From assembly GCA_003567855.1 (NCBI GenBank), contig PWYM01000272.1:1-58092 (forward strand): a stretch of DNA of 58,092 nucleotides. The letters are read 5' to 3'. A program made the translations under genes and the position numbers. This DNA comes from Gammaproteobacteria bacterium (GTDB lineage Bacteria; Pseudomonadota; Gammaproteobacteria; Steroidobacterales; PWYM01). Positions 26,550-35,564 of this stretch are shown here, in pieces. The notes under the pieces were generated by a model. The model ran no database searches and was not told the DNA's origin. It was given only the letters and a program-made list of their open reading frames with translations. The first letter of the stretch is position 1. Each line of letters opens with the position of its first letter.

Positions 26550-27017
26550 TCAGCGCAGCTTGCGCACGCGCTCGTCCGGACTGACCACGTCGGTCAGGCG
26601 GATGCCGTACTTCTCGTTGATCACCACGACCTCGCCATGTGCGATCAGCGTGCCATTGACCAGGACGTCGAGCGGCTCACCGACCAGGCGCTCGAGTTCG
26701 ACCACCGAGCCCTGGTTGAGCTGAAGCAACGTACGGATGGGCAATCGCGTGCGGCCGATTTCCATGCTGACAGTGACAGGAATATCGAGGATCATGCGCA
26801 GATTGGCGTCGTCTTCGACGGCAATGCTCTCCCTGTTCAGATCCGGTAGCGTCGCCCGCCGGGCTCCGTCAGCGCCGACTGCCTTATCGTTGTCCGCGTC
26901 ACGCCCGGCAACCGATGGTTCGGCCGCGTTCGCGTCCACGCCTGAATTGGCAGCCGCCCCCGCCGGCGTATCACCCCACGCGGCGTCATCGCTGGGCTGT
27001 TGAGTCTGTTCGGGCAT
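26550..27017 (-). CDS. fliN: Flagellar motor switch protein FliN
   Basis: The 155-residue protein has a disordered acidic/Ala-rich N-terminus (about 70 residues) and a C-terminal SpoA domain (LDIPVTVSMEIGRTRLPIRTLLQLNQGSVVELERL...EVVVINEKYGIRLTDV). It forms the base of the C-ring and binds FliH. It starts two bases after the fliM stop region and is coupled to it. Confidence 0.97.
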   Translation of the reverse strand: MPEQTQQPSDDAAWGDTPAGAAANSGVDANAAEPSVAGRDADNDKAVGADGARRATLPDLNRESIAVEDDANLRMILDIPVTVSMEIGRTRLPIRTLLQLNQGSVVELERLVGEPLDVLVNGTLIAHGEVVVINEKYGIRLTDVVSPDERVRKLR

Positions 27018-27018
27018 T

Positions 27019-28023
27019 TCATTTACTCCTGCGTTGATCCTGATCGTCGATTCCGGGCACGCGTTCGATGAGCTTTACGGCGCTGGTCCCATCGGCGGCC
27101 CCGTAGGTGCCGCGCCAAAGCGGAATACCTTCGACTTCCAGCGTGACGGCTTCAGGCATGTCTATGGGGATCACGTCGCCCGTGCGAAGATTCATCACCC
27201 TGCGCAGGCTCAGTTCGACCTCGGTGAGCGGGCAGCTGATGTCGACCAGTGCATCCTCGATTTCACGACGCATCGAGCGCAGCCAGCGCTCGTCGGCGTC
27301 GGAGCGGTCGCTCTGCACACCCGCGTGGAGAATTTCCCGGATCGGTTCGATCATCGAGTACGGCAACGTGACATGAAGGTTGCCCGCGCCACCATCGAGA
27401 TCGACGCGAAAGTTTGATACGACGACCACCTCGGCCGGACTGACGATGTTTGCGAACTGGGGATTGACCTCGGAATTGATGTACTCGAATTCCACCGGGA
27501 GCACGGGGCGCCAGGCTTCCATCAGATCCTCGAAGGCACGCTTTAGGATCATGTGCACGACGCGCGTCTCGGTCGCTGTGAAATCCCGGCCCTCGATCTT
27601 GGCGTGGAAACGCCCGTCGCCGCCGAAGAAGTTATCGACGAGCATGAACACCAGGTGAGGATCGAAGACGAACAGTGCGGTACCGCGCAGCGGCTGCATG
27701 CGTACCAGGTTCAGGCTCGTCGGAACGTACAGGCTGTGCACGTACTCGGAGAACTTCACCATCTTCACCGCCTCGACAGAAATCTCGGCTGATCGGCGCA
27801 ACATGTTGAACAGGTTGATGCGCAGATGGCGAGCAAAACGCTCGTTTATCATCTCGAGCGTGGGCATGCGTCCACGCACGATTCGTTCCTGGCTGGCAAG
27901 GTCTATCGAGCGCGGTTGACCGTCCGACTGCGTGTCGGCGGGCTCGGTTTCCACCGACCCTTCGTTCACGCCGTGCAGCAGCGCGTCGATTTCTTCCTGC
28001 GAAAGTACGTCGTCTCTGGGCAT
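27019..28023 (-). CDS. fliM: Flagellar motor switch protein FliM
   Basis: The 334-residue C-ring protein has the N-terminal CheY-binding motif LSQEEIDALLHG (residues 7-18), a middle CheC-like domain, and a C-terminal SpoA domain (LRTGDVIPIDMPEAVTLEVEG). The intact CheY-docking motif shows that the switch can still respond to CheY-P. It lies ten bases after fliL in the fliLMNOPQR order. Confidence 0.97.
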   Translation of the reverse strand: MPRDDVLSQEEIDALLHGVNEGSVETEPADTQSDGQPRSIDLASQERIVRGRMPTLEMINERFARHLRINLFNMLRRSAEISVEAVKMVKFSEYVHSLYVPTSLNLVRMQPLRGTALFVFDPHLVFMLVDNFFGGDGRFHAKIEGRDFTATETRVVHMILKRAFEDLMEAWRPVLPVEFEYINSEVNPQFANIVSPAEVVVVSNFRVDLDGGAGNLHVTLPYSMIEPIREILHAGVQSDRSDADERWLRSMRREIEDALVDISCPLTEVELSLRRVMNLRTGDVIPIDMPEAVTLEVEGIPLWRGTYGAADGTSAVKLIERVPGIDDQDQRRSK

Positions 28024-28033
28024 TACGTCGCGC

Positions 28034-28519
28034 TCACTGCATCACGAAACTGGTGAAGAAAACGTCTTCGATCTCGTGGTGGTTGGCGCGCTCCGCAAGC
28101 AGGTCGCGCACGATCTCTCGCGCCTCGATGCGAAGTGCTTCCTTGCCTTCACTCCCGATCAGGGTTTCGAACTCCTGATCGCTGAGCAGCATGAGGAGTT
28201 CATGACGGATTACCGGCATGTGTTCCTTGGCGGCATCGAGAGCGCGCGGCTCGTAGGCCATCAGCTCGAGCCCGGCCTGGAGGTAGCGCACCCGGCCAGC
28301 ATCGCGGAAGTTCACGACCAGCTCGGGCTGGAGTGCCAGGTAGTGGGAGGTCGGCTTGCGGTCGGCGCGGTCGCCGCCATGCATGTCGTTGAGGTAGAAC
28401 GCGCCGCCGCCGCCGCCCGCGCCAAGCACAAGCAGCAGGACCAGCATCAGACCCCAGCGGGATCCGCGCCTCGTCGTTGCCGGCACCTGATCACCCTTCT
28501 CCTTGTCGACTGCTGCCAT
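28034..28519 (-). CDS. fliL: Flagellar basal body-associated protein FliL
   Basis: The 161-residue protein has one N-terminal membrane helix (WGLMLVLLLVLGAGGGGGAF) and a periplasmic FliL domain (YLALQPELVVNFRDAGRVRYLQAGLELM...LLMLLSDQEFETL). It surrounds stators and supports torque under load. It is the first gene of a long unidirectional operon reaching at least to flhA and probably to the motB genes. A sigma54 promoter lies about 36 bases upstream of its ATG. Confidence 0.95.
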   Translation of the reverse strand: MAAVDKEKGDQVPATTRRGSRWGLMLVLLLVLGAGGGGGAFYLNDMHGGDRADRKPTSHYLALQPELVVNFRDAGRVRYLQAGLELMAYEPRALDAAKEHMPVIRHELLMLLSDQEFETLIGSEGKEALRIEAREIVRDLLAERANHHEIEDVFFTSFVMQ

Positions 28520-28555
28520 CTGTGTATCCCGCGATTGAATCCCGGGAGATCAGAA

Positions 28556-28570
28556 GCAAGGGTCGTGCCA
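28556..28570 (-). promoter_or_regulatory. sigma54 promoter of the fliL operon
   Basis: The minus strand reads TGGCAC-GACCC-TTGC, a perfect match to the sigma54 consensus. It would start transcription near 28544 and give a leader of about 25 bases to fliL. FleQ and FlrC-type activators in this window are the expected enhancer-binding proteins. Confidence 0.88.
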
Positions 28571-28604
28571 TCACAAACTATAATATGAGATACAGAGAGT
28601 TACG

Positions 28605-28617
28605 TGGGTCCGACCCA
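28605..28617. repeat. TGGGTCCGACCCA palindrome upstream of the fliL promoter
   Basis: Six-base arms surround one central base. It lies 35 bases upstream of the fliL -24 element, next to an AT-rich stretch. It belongs to the GGTCSGACC motif set found in several flagellar non-coding regions. Confidence 0.7.
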
Positions 28618-28652
28618 GATTGGGAGCGGGTGGGTGACGGGGTTTTGACGGG

Positions 28653-29726
28653 TCAGGCGTAGAGGTCGACGAGACCGTGACCCTTGCCGGTCTGCTCGGG
28701 GCCAGGGTTGTCGGCAGGCACATCCGACGACTCCCCGGTGCCTGCCGAATCGGGATCGGTGTCGGCATGGGCTTCGTCGCCTCGGGCGCCTGAACCGATG
28801 TCGGCATCGGCGAGTTCAAGACCACCCTCGGCAAGGTATTCGCGCAGCCGCGGCAGCGCCTGCTCGAGCGCGTCGCGGACCTGTGAGCTCTGGCTGACGA
28901 AGTTCAGCGTCACCTGGTCGCCGTCCATGCGCAGGCGGATTTCGAGCGGACCGAGGCGTGGTGGATTGAGCGCGAGATCTGCGCGGGCGACACCCTCGCG
29001 AGCCATCCATGACACGCGTTCGGCGAGTCCCTGCCCCCACGCGGCGGTGCCCGGGGACTGCGTAAGCCCGGTCCCACCCGGAGCCTGTCCAGGGGTCGCG
29101 GCGGCCGCCGTCGCGCCAGATAGTGACTGCACACCACTCGCAGCCGCGGGTTGTCCCCACTGCCCCCCCAGCAGGTCCTGCAGCAGGACCGGTGCACCGG
29201 GCGGACGATCACCCGTACCCCGCTCGGTCGCACCGGAAAGCTGCAACCCCTGGAGCTCACCGTCGCTGCGCCGGCCTGGCTCGCCCCCGTCGAGCCAGGC
29301 GCGGTGCAGCGCCGCGAATGCCGCCGCGCCGCGGCCGGCCGGAAACGCATTGCCACCCGGCGGCAGAATCCTGCCGTCTGCACGGACATCCTCGGCAGGG
29401 CCGTAGCCGCCGGCGAACGCGAGCAGCGCCTCCAGCGCCTCGGCATCGAACGCGATGTCGACTGCATCATCCTTGGTGAGCGCAGGCACCGCCCCCGTTG
29501 CAACAACAGGCTCCGGCACCGGATCAACGGCAGTCGCGTAGGCCGCGAGCAGCCCGTCAAGCACACGATTGAAGTGCGCGAGCTGCCCGTCATCCCCATG
29601 ACCGGACAAACCGAGTGCCTGCAGCGCGGCATCCAGAGCCTCGAGCTCCGCAACGGGAAGCGACCCGAGCGCTTCGGGCTGCCGCACGAGTCCTTGCAGC
29701 TGCTGCATTACCGGTGACAACGACAT
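28653..29726 (-). CDS. fliK: Flagellar hook-length control protein FliK
   Basis: FliK is an exported molecular ruler that sets hook length and triggers the FlhB switch. The N-terminal two-thirds is low-complexity and Ala/Gly/Pro-rich. The C-terminal Flg_hook domain is clear (RADLALNPPRLGPLEIRLRMDGDQVTLNFVSQSSQVRDALEQALPRLREYL shortened here to its key blocks LNPP, LGPLEI and ALEQALPRLREYL). The ATG at 29726 (MSLSPVMQQ) is preferred over 29744, because the sigma54 promoter would start RNA near 29746, leaving almost no leader for the upstream ATG, and AGGG precedes 29726 by eight bases. Confidence 0.9.
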   Translation of the reverse strand: MSLSPVMQQLQGLVRQPEALGSLPVAELEALDAALQALGLSGHGDDGQLAHFNRVLDGLLAAYATAVDPVPEPVVATGAVPALTKDDAVDIAFDAEALEALLAFAGGYGPAEDVRADGRILPPGGNAFPAGRGAAAFAALHRAWLDGGEPGRRSDGELQGLQLSGATERGTGDRPPGAPVLLQDLLGGQWGQPAAASGVQSLSGATAAAATPGQAPGGTGLTQSPGTAAWGQGLAERVSWMAREGVARADLALNPPRLGPLEIRLRMDGDQVTLNFVSQSSQVRDALEQALPRLREYLAEGGLELADADIGSGARGDEAHADTDPDSAGTGESSDVPADNPGPEQTGKGHGLVDLYA

Positions 29727-29757
29727 GCTGGTTTCCCTGTTCATATGGCTCCAGGCA

Positions 29758-29772
29758 GCAAGTTACGTGCCA
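29758..29772 (-). promoter_or_regulatory. sigma54 promoter of fliK
   Basis: The minus strand reads TGGCAC-GTAAC-TTGC, a perfect consensus in the short gap between fliJ and fliK. The predicted start site is near 29746. It separates fliK from the fliEFGHIJ transcript and helps fix the fliK start codon. Confidence 0.82.
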
Positions 29773-29786
29773 CCGTACCCGTTCCG

Positions 29787-30227
29787 TCAACCGACCCTGG
29801 ATCTGGCGGCACGCTGCACGGAACGCTCATCGTCCTCGCGCTGGTCGGCGAGCAGCCGCTCGCGCTGCTCGGCAAGTCTCGCATCGTCCATCACGCGACT
29901 GAGCGCCTGCGCATGCTGGCGTTGTGCGAGCCAGTGCGCCCGCGTGGCCTCGAGCGACGCCCGCGCGCGGTTCACTACGGATTGCTGCTGACTGATCGCC
30001 TGCTGCAGCCGGACGATGAACAGCCGCGTCTCGCGGATGCCGCCGATCCCGCGCGATACCTCACCCTCCAGCGCATCGATGTACGACTGCCGGTAGCGCT
30101 CGAGTTCGGTGAGCTTGGCCAGCTGAGTGTCGAGCGTGGACTGCGCCGCGGTCAGCGCCTTGGCGGCGCGCTGCTCGCGATCATCGGCAAGCTGTGCGAC
30201 CGGACGCAGCGTATCGGCGCGGGTCAT
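29787..30227 (-). CDS. fliJ: Flagellar export chaperone FliJ
   Basis: The 146-residue protein is almost all alpha-helix and coiled coil, rich in Ala, Arg, Gln and Glu, as in FliJ (ALTAAQSTLDTQLAKLTELERYRQSYIDAL). It is the stalk of the FliHIJ ATPase complex and activates the FlhA gate. Its start overlaps the fliI stop by four bases. Assignment rests on composition, length and position between fliI and fliK. Confidence 0.88.
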   Translation of the reverse strand: MTRADTLRPVAQLADDREQRAAKALTAAQSTLDTQLAKLTELERYRQSYIDALEGEVSRGIGGIRETRLFIVRLQQAISQQQSVVNRARASLEATRAHWLAQRQHAQALSRVMDDARLAEQRERLLADQREDDERSVQRAARSRVG

Positions 30228-31696
30228 CGCGCGTCACCCGCCGGTGGCCAGCGATCGGTGTCGGCCGACGACGACCCGGCAGCAATTGGTCCCTCACCGC
30301 CACCGTGCAAGTCGTAGCCCACCCCTTCCGGTTGCGTACAAAGCCGTGCCAGCGCCTCGGCGCTGGCGGCGTGCGAGACCGGCTCGTCCATGCTCTGCGT
30401 GAGAAACGCCTGCAGTCGCGGATACATCCGGATGGCCTCGTCAACCTCGGGATTGCTGCCACGCTGGTAGGCACCGATGTTGATCAGATCCTCCTGGCGC
30501 CGGTATGCCGAGTACAGTTTGCGGAACCGCCGCGCCGCGTTCTGCTGGGCTGTACTGGTCACCTGGTTCATCACGCGACTCACCGAAGCCTCCACGTCGA
30601 TCGCCGGGTAACGCCCGCCCTCCGCGATACGCCGCGACAACACGATATGACCATCGAGAATGGCGCGCGCGGCATCGGCCACCGGATCATTGGTGTCATC
30701 GCCCTCGGCAAGCACGGTGTAGAACGCCGTAATCGAGCCGCCACTGTGTTCGTCGTTGCCGGCACGTTCGACCAGCTGTGGCAGGCGCGTGAATACCGAC
30801 GGCGTATAGCCCCGCGTGGTCGGCGGTTCACCAATCGCGAGCCCGATCTCGCGCTGCGCCTGCGCGAAGCGTGTCAGCGAGTCCATCAGCAGCAGCACGT
30901 TCCTGCCACGGTCACGGAAGTACTCTGCCACCGAAGTCGCCAGCATTGCCCCCTGCATCCGCATCAGCGGCGAATGGTCTGCGGGGGTTGCGACGACCAC
31001 CGCGCGTGCCATGCCCCCGGGTCCGAGCGTGGTCTGTACGAACTCGTTGACCTCGCGACCGCGCTCGCCCACGAGACCGACGACGATGATGTCGGCATCG
31101 GTGTAGCGGGTCATCATGCCCAGCAGCGAACTCTTGCCCACGCCACTGCCGGCGAACAGCCCCATACGCTGGCCGCGTCCCACGGTGAACAGTCCGTTGA
31201 TCGCGCGCACGCCCACGTCGAGCGTGTCGCGTATGGGAAGGCGTCGCAGCGGGTTCACCGGTCGCCCCTGCAGCGGCATCCAGTCACCCGCCGGCACCAG
31301 CGACCGACCATCGAGCGCATGGCCGGCACCGTCGATCACCCGCCCAAGCAGGTGCGGTCCGACCTGGACTTCGGTTGCATGGCGCACCGGTACAACGCGC
31401 GCATGAGGGGTCAGTCCGCGCACGTCTCCGACTGGCATCAGGTAGATACGGTCGGCACCAAAGCCCACGGCCTCGGCGTCAACTGTGTGTCCACCTTCGC
31501 CAACGATACGGCATCGCCCGCCCACAGGAACCTGGCAGCCGGCCGCCTCGAGTGTCAGACCGACCATGCGCACGAGTCGGCCCGCCGCGACCATCGGCCG
31601 CACGGCCCCGGCATCGGCACGCGCTTTGGCAACGCGTGCCGCAATCCGCGCCCGGCGCGAGGCACGCACGGATCCAATGTCAGGCGATGCTGCCAT
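30224..31696 (-). CDS. fliI: Flagellum-specific export ATPase FliI
   Basis: The 490-residue F1-beta-like ATPase has Walker A GSGVGKSSLLG near residue 180, the catalytic region VVGLVGERGREVNEFV, Walker B LLLMDSLTRFAQAQREI, and the family block GGSITAFYTVLAEGDD. It energises unfolding of export substrates. The ATG at 31696 (MAASPDIGS) is chosen: GGAGA lies five bases upstream, and it overlaps the fliH end by 17 bases; upstream in-frame codons lie deep in fliH. A Ser/Asp-rich tail of about 30 residues follows the conserved C-terminus. Confidence 0.97.
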   Translation of the reverse strand: MAASPDIGSVRASRRARIAARVAKARADAGAVRPMVAAGRLVRMVGLTLEAAGCQVPVGGRCRIVGEGGHTVDAEAVGFGADRIYLMPVGDVRGLTPHARVVPVRHATEVQVGPHLLGRVIDGAGHALDGRSLVPAGDWMPLQGRPVNPLRRLPIRDTLDVGVRAINGLFTVGRGQRMGLFAGSGVGKSSLLGMMTRYTDADIIVVGLVGERGREVNEFVQTTLGPGGMARAVVVATPADHSPLMRMQGAMLATSVAEYFRDRGRNVLLLMDSLTRFAQAQREIGLAIGEPPTTRGYTPSVFTRLPQLVERAGNDEHSGGSITAFYTVLAEGDDTNDPVADAARAILDGHIVLSRRIAEGGRYPAIDVEASVSRVMNQVTSTAQQNAARRFRKLYSAYRRQEDLINIGAYQRGSNPEVDEAIRMYPRLQAFLTQSMDEPVSHAASAEALARLCTQPEGVGYDLHGGGEGPIAAGSSSADTDRWPPAGDAR

Positions 31697-32465
31697 CGGT
31701 CTCTCCTTTGCCCGCGTCGTCAGCGCCGATCCGACCGGCCCCGCCGGCTTCAGTGGCATGCAGGTCAAGCGATGCACGTGCGTCCCCCATTACCGCGGCA
31801 ACCACCGCACCCAAGCGCGTTTCGAGCGTCGCATCCACCTCTGTATGCTCGGTGATCAGGCGTAGACCGCCACGCGTGATGGTCGGTTCTTCCAAAATGC
31901 GCCACGGCCGCTCGAGCTCGTCAAGGTGCAACAGCTCGCGCACAAGGCGTGCATCCTGAGGGTGAAGATGCAGCGTGATGCGTCGCTCGGACGACGGTAG
32001 CAGCGTCAATGCGTCGCGTACCACGCCGACGATCTGACCCGGATCTGCGCTGATCTCCCGACGCACGAGCTGGCGCGCGATAGCGGTCGCGAGCCCGGCG
32101 ATCTCCTCGGCCAACTCGTCATCGAGATCGGCGAGCGGTCGCTCAATGTCGCCTAGCAGCGCCGCCAGCGTTTCGGCCTGCTGTTCCCGCTCAAGCACCG
32201 CCGCGCGCCGCCCCTCCTCCAGCCCACGCTGGTAGCCCTGCTCGCGTGCCTGCGCCTCGATACGTTCGAGCCGTTCGGCGGTGAGTGGCGACAGCGCACC
32301 ATCGTTTTCCGGAGGCGATTCTCCAGCTGTACACGCGGCCTCGCCACATCCGGAAGACGAATCGGGATGACCGACGTCCGGCAACTGCCAGCGCGGCAGA
32401 TCGCGTGCATGCTCCGCGTCGAGAATCTCCACAGTCGCGTGCGCGACGTGTCCGGCCCTGGTCAT
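31680..32465 (-). CDS. fliH: Flagellar assembly protein FliH
   Basis: The 261-residue protein has a disordered N-terminus, a Glu/Arg-rich helical stretch (RLERIEAQAREQGYQRGLEEGRRAAVLEREQQ, shown only in part) that is the FliH hallmark, and a C-terminal domain (IARQLVRREISADPGQIVGVVRDAL). It binds FliI and FliN and controls the ATPase. The ATG overlaps the fliG stop in ATGA. Confidence 0.93.
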   Translation of the reverse strand: MTRAGHVAHATVEILDAEHARDLPRWQLPDVGHPDSSSGCGEAACTAGESPPENDGALSPLTAERLERIEAQAREQGYQRGLEEGRRAAVLEREQQAETLAALLGDIERPLADLDDELAEEIAGLATAIARQLVRREISADPGQIVGVVRDALTLLPSSERRITLHLHPQDARLVRELLHLDELERPWRILEEPTITRGGLRLITEHTEVDATLETRLGAVVAAVMGDARASLDLHATEAGGAGRIGADDAGKGETDGSIA

Positions 32466-33466
32466 ACGTATTGCTCGCTGCTCGCACCACCAATCGCGAT
32501 CTCGCCCTCTTCGGCCAGTCGCCGCACGACCGACAGGATCTCTTTCTGCGCGGTTTCGACGTCACTGAGCTTGACGGGGCCCTTACTGTCTAGATCGTCA
32601 CGCAGCATCTCCGACGCGCGCCTCGACATGTTGCGGAACACCTTCGCGCGGACTTTTTCCTCGGCCCCCTTGAGCGCAACAACGAGATTCTCTCCGGATA
32701 CCTCGCGCAACAGGCGCTGGATCGCCGGGTCGTCGAGATCGACGAGATCGTCGAACGTGAACATCAGGTCCTGGATCTTCTGGCTGAGTCCCTCGTCATT
32801 GCCGGAGATCGTCTCCAGAATCACGCTTTCCGTACTCGAGTCCATGAAATTCAGGATGTTGGCAGCGCTCCTCAGCCCGCCCATGCTCGAGGACTTGACG
32901 TTCGTATTCACCGAGAACTGCGTCTCGAGGATCTGGTCGAGCTCATGCAGTGCGTGCGGCTGGATACCATCGAGTGTGGCAACACGCATCACCACGTCGG
33001 GCTGCACGCGATCTGGCAGGTAGCTCAGTGTTTCGGCGGCCTGGTCGGCATCGAGGTAGGACAGCACGATTGCGATGATCTGCGGGTGCTCGAGCCGGAT
33101 GATCTCTGCGACCTGCCGCGGGTCCATCCATTTCAGCGCCTCAAGGCCCTTGGAGTCGCGACCGGTGAGAATCCGATCGATGAGATTGTTGGCCTTATCC
33201 TCGCCGAGCGCGTTGCGCAACACCTTGCGCACGTACTCATCGCTGCCCACACCGATCGCGGTCTGGTCCTCCGCCGCGTCGTTGAACTCCATCAGCACGC
33301 GACTGACATCACGCCTGCTCAGGCTGGGCATCGCCGCCATCGCGGTGCCGATCTTCTGCACCTCGCGCGGCCCCATGTGCTGGAGCACCTTGGCGGCGGC
33401 CTCCTCACCGATTGCCATCAGGAAGATCGCAGCCTTGCCGGTGCCGTCGAGTTCAGCCGTTGTCAT
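32462..33466 (-). CDS. fliG: Flagellar motor switch protein FliG
   Basis: FliG links the C-ring to the MS-ring and interacts with the stator. About 334 residues; domain N begins ELDGTGKAAIFLMAIGEEAAAKVLQHMG. The middle domain contains EHPQIIAIVLSYLDADQAAETLSYLP. The C-terminal domain carries the charged torque helix (FDDLVDLDDPAIQRLLREVSGENL). The ATG at 33466 overlaps fliF by 14 bases; a GTG three codons earlier is possible. Confidence 0.97.
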   Translation of the reverse strand: MTTAELDGTGKAAIFLMAIGEEAAAKVLQHMGPREVQKIGTAMAAMPSLSRRDVSRVLMEFNDAAEDQTAIGVGSDEYVRKVLRNALGEDKANNLIDRILTGRDSKGLEALKWMDPRQVAEIIRLEHPQIIAIVLSYLDADQAAETLSYLPDRVQPDVVMRVATLDGIQPHALHELDQILETQFSVNTNVKSSSMGGLRSAANILNFMDSSTESVILETISGNDEGLSQKIQDLMFTFDDLVDLDDPAIQRLLREVSGENLVVALKGAEEKVRAKVFRNMSRRASEMLRDDLDSKGPVKLSDVETAQKEILSVVRRLAEEGEIAIGGASSEQYV

Positions 33467-35150
33467 TGTCGTCACTCTTCACCCAGGACTTGACTACCTG
33501 CGCGACTCGGCGCGGGTCCTCGTTGATCATCTTGTGGGCACTGTCGAGGCTGTTTCGATAAACGTCGTCGTTTACCCGTACGCCACCGCCTCGGGGATCA
33601 CCATTGCCGGGTCCGGCCTGAGCACCGGGCGCACCCAGCGATGCGACCGCGGCCTGCTGTAGCGCATCGGTCGGCAGCGCGTCGGTAGGCAACGCGAGGC
33701 CGCCTGCACCGCCTGCGCCCTGCAGCTGCAGTGGTGCGCGAGCGAGCGAACGGATTGCCGGTCGGAGTGCACCGAATACCAGGATCAGCACCAGCAACCC
33801 GGCCAGCCCGTGGCGGATCAGCTCCTGGACCCAGGGCTCTTCCCACAATGGTGCGGGCGCAAACACCTCGCTGACCTCTTCGACGCGGAACGAGGTGTTG
33901 ATCACATTGACGCTGTCACCGCGGGCCGCATCGAAACCGACCGCGTCGCGTACCAGGGCGGTGATGCGTTCGAGCTTCTGCTCGTCGAGCGGCACGCGAT
34001 CAGTGGCACCCTCGGCGCCGGCCACTTCCTCGTGGTCGACGACGACGGCTACCGAAAGGCGGCGCAGGCTCGCCGGCGCCTCGCGGATGTGACTGACGGT
34101 TCGGTCGATCTCGAAATTGCGCGTCGCACGAACGCTGCTCCGTGTACTGGACGCTCCTCCACCATTCTCCGCCAACACGTCACCGGTCACGGCCTCGCCG
34201 TCCGCCGGCGGCTGGTTGGACAAGGCACCGGGCACTCCCTGCGGACCCGGCGCGGTGTTCTCGTCTTCCTGTATCTGTTCGCTGCGTAACACGCGCCGAT
34301 CGGGATCGTAGGCCTCCTCGGTACGTTCGATCTGCGTGAAGTCGACAGCGGCGGTAACCTGAGCGCGCACGGCATCGGCGCCGAGCACTGGCGTCAGGAT
34401 GTCGAGGATGCGCTGTACGTACGCTTTCTCGAGGCGTTCCTGGTATTCGAGGTGACGGTCGGAAAGACCCGAGCGTGCATCGTCGGCCTGCTGGGACAGC
34501 AGTCGCCCGTTGTGGTCGACCACCGACACGCGCTCGGCGACCAGTTCGGGCACGCTTGAGGCGACCAGGTGCACCATCCCGGCGACCTGCGCGTCGTCGA
34601 GGCGTCGGCCCGGATGCACGCTGATGACCACCGACGCGCTCGGCTGCGACTGCTCGCGGATGAACACGGACTGGCGCGGCAGTGCGAGGTGCACGCGTGC
34701 GGCCTCGACGCTGCTGAGACTGGTGATCGAGCGGGCGAGCTCACCTTCGAGCGCGCGGTGATAGCGCGCATTTTCCATGAGCCGGCTGGTCGTGATGCCC
34801 TGCGATTCCTCGAGGATCTCGAAGCCGATGCCCGAATCGCGCGGTACGCCCTCGGTCGCGAGCAGTAGCCGGGCCTGGTGCAGGTCGGTAGACGGAACCT
34901 GCAGCGCACCACTGGCCGGATCGAGGCGGTGGCGCACGCCCTCGCCCTGCAGCACTTCGACCGCGCGCGCGGCCTCGCGCCCCTCCAGTCCCGACAGCAA
35001 GGTGACGTAGTTCGGCCTGAGCCCCCACAGCACCACCGTGACGATCACCGCGACGAGCAGTCCGACGGTGACCAGCAGGCCGATCTGGCGCTGTACCGGC
35101 AGCTTCGTGAACGCCTCGAAGCGAGTGCGTATCGTGTCCGTTTGCGACAT
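33453..35150 (-). CDS. fliF: Flagellar MS-ring protein FliF
   Basis: The 565-residue protein has two membrane helices (near residues 22-44 and 440-460) flanking a large periplasmic ring-building region. That region has YscJ/FliF motifs (VPRDSGIGFEILEESQGITTSRLMENARYHRALEGELARSI, quoted in blocks) and the ARVHLALPRQSVF block. The C-terminal tail that binds FliG (RVAQVVKSWVKSDDNDNG) is present. It is the assembly base of the basal body and lies 25 bases after fliE. Confidence 0.97.
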   Translation of the reverse strand: MSQTDTIRTRFEAFTKLPVQRQIGLLVTVGLLVAVIVTVVLWGLRPNYVTLLSGLEGREAARAVEVLQGEGVRHRLDPASGALQVPSTDLHQARLLLATEGVPRDSGIGFEILEESQGITTSRLMENARYHRALEGELARSITSLSSVEAARVHLALPRQSVFIREQSQPSASVVISVHPGRRLDDAQVAGMVHLVASSVPELVAERVSVVDHNGRLLSQQADDARSGLSDRHLEYQERLEKAYVQRILDILTPVLGADAVRAQVTAAVDFTQIERTEEAYDPDRRVLRSEQIQEDENTAPGPQGVPGALSNQPPADGEAVTGDVLAENGGGASSTRSSVRATRNFEIDRTVSHIREAPASLRRLSVAVVVDHEEVAGAEGATDRVPLDEQKLERITALVRDAVGFDAARGDSVNVINTSFRVEEVSEVFAPAPLWEEPWVQELIRHGLAGLLVLILVFGALRPAIRSLARAPLQLQGAGGAGGLALPTDALPTDALQQAAVASLGAPGAQAGPGNGDPRGGGVRVNDDVYRNSLDSAHKMINEDPRRVAQVVKSWVKSDDNDNG

Positions 35151-35175
35151 GACCCCAGCAAACTCCCTGAGCAGG

Positions 35176-35505
35176 TCAGACCTGCATGTTCATGATTTCC
35201 TGGTACGCAGAAAGCAGCTTGTTGCGCACCTGAACCGTGGCCTCGAAGCCCAGCGAGGCCTTCTGCCCGGCGAGCATCACCTGCGACAGGCTGACCTGTG
35301 GGTCGCCGAGCTGGAATGCGGTCGCGAGCTCCGCTGATTTCTGCTGCGTGTCGTTCACCTGTTGCAGCGACTGCTGCAGCGTACGTGCGAAATCGGCGGA
35401 GGCCCCGCCCTCGGCGGCCTGCGCGCCGTTACTGGCGCTGCCCGACGCGGTGGCCGACAGCCGGCGCATTTCGTTCAGGACCTGCTGGATCTGCATGTCA
35501 CTCAT
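35176..35505 (-). CDS. fliE: Flagellar hook-basal body adaptor FliE
   Basis: The 109-residue protein has the FliE C-terminal block LGDPQVSLSQVMLAGQKASLGFEATVQVRNKLLSAYQEIMNMQV (key parts DPQVSLSQVM, ASLGFEATVQVRNKL). It connects the MS-ring and rod. It starts 59 bases after the FlrC-type gene. I found no sigma54 or sigma28 promoter in that gap, so it is probably read from the activator gene upstream. Confidence 0.95.
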   Translation of the reverse strand: MSDMQIQQVLNEMRRLSATASGSASNGAQAAEGGASADFARTLQQSLQQVNDTQQKSAELATAFQLGDPQVSLSQVMLAGQKASLGFEATVQVRNKLLSAYQEIMNMQV

Positions 35506-35564
35506 CGGCGGTGCTCCATCGTGGTCTCGCGTTACCCTGTTTCAGCTTGCTGCGATTTACCGGC

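Noticed and set aside
30194-31855. 553-codon plus-strand ORF opposite fliI
   Set aside because: It is a shadow of the conserved FliI ATPase; no domain or start signal.
35506-35564. Possible sigma54 promoter before fliE
   Set aside because: No GG-N10-GC arrangement close to consensus could be found in the gap.
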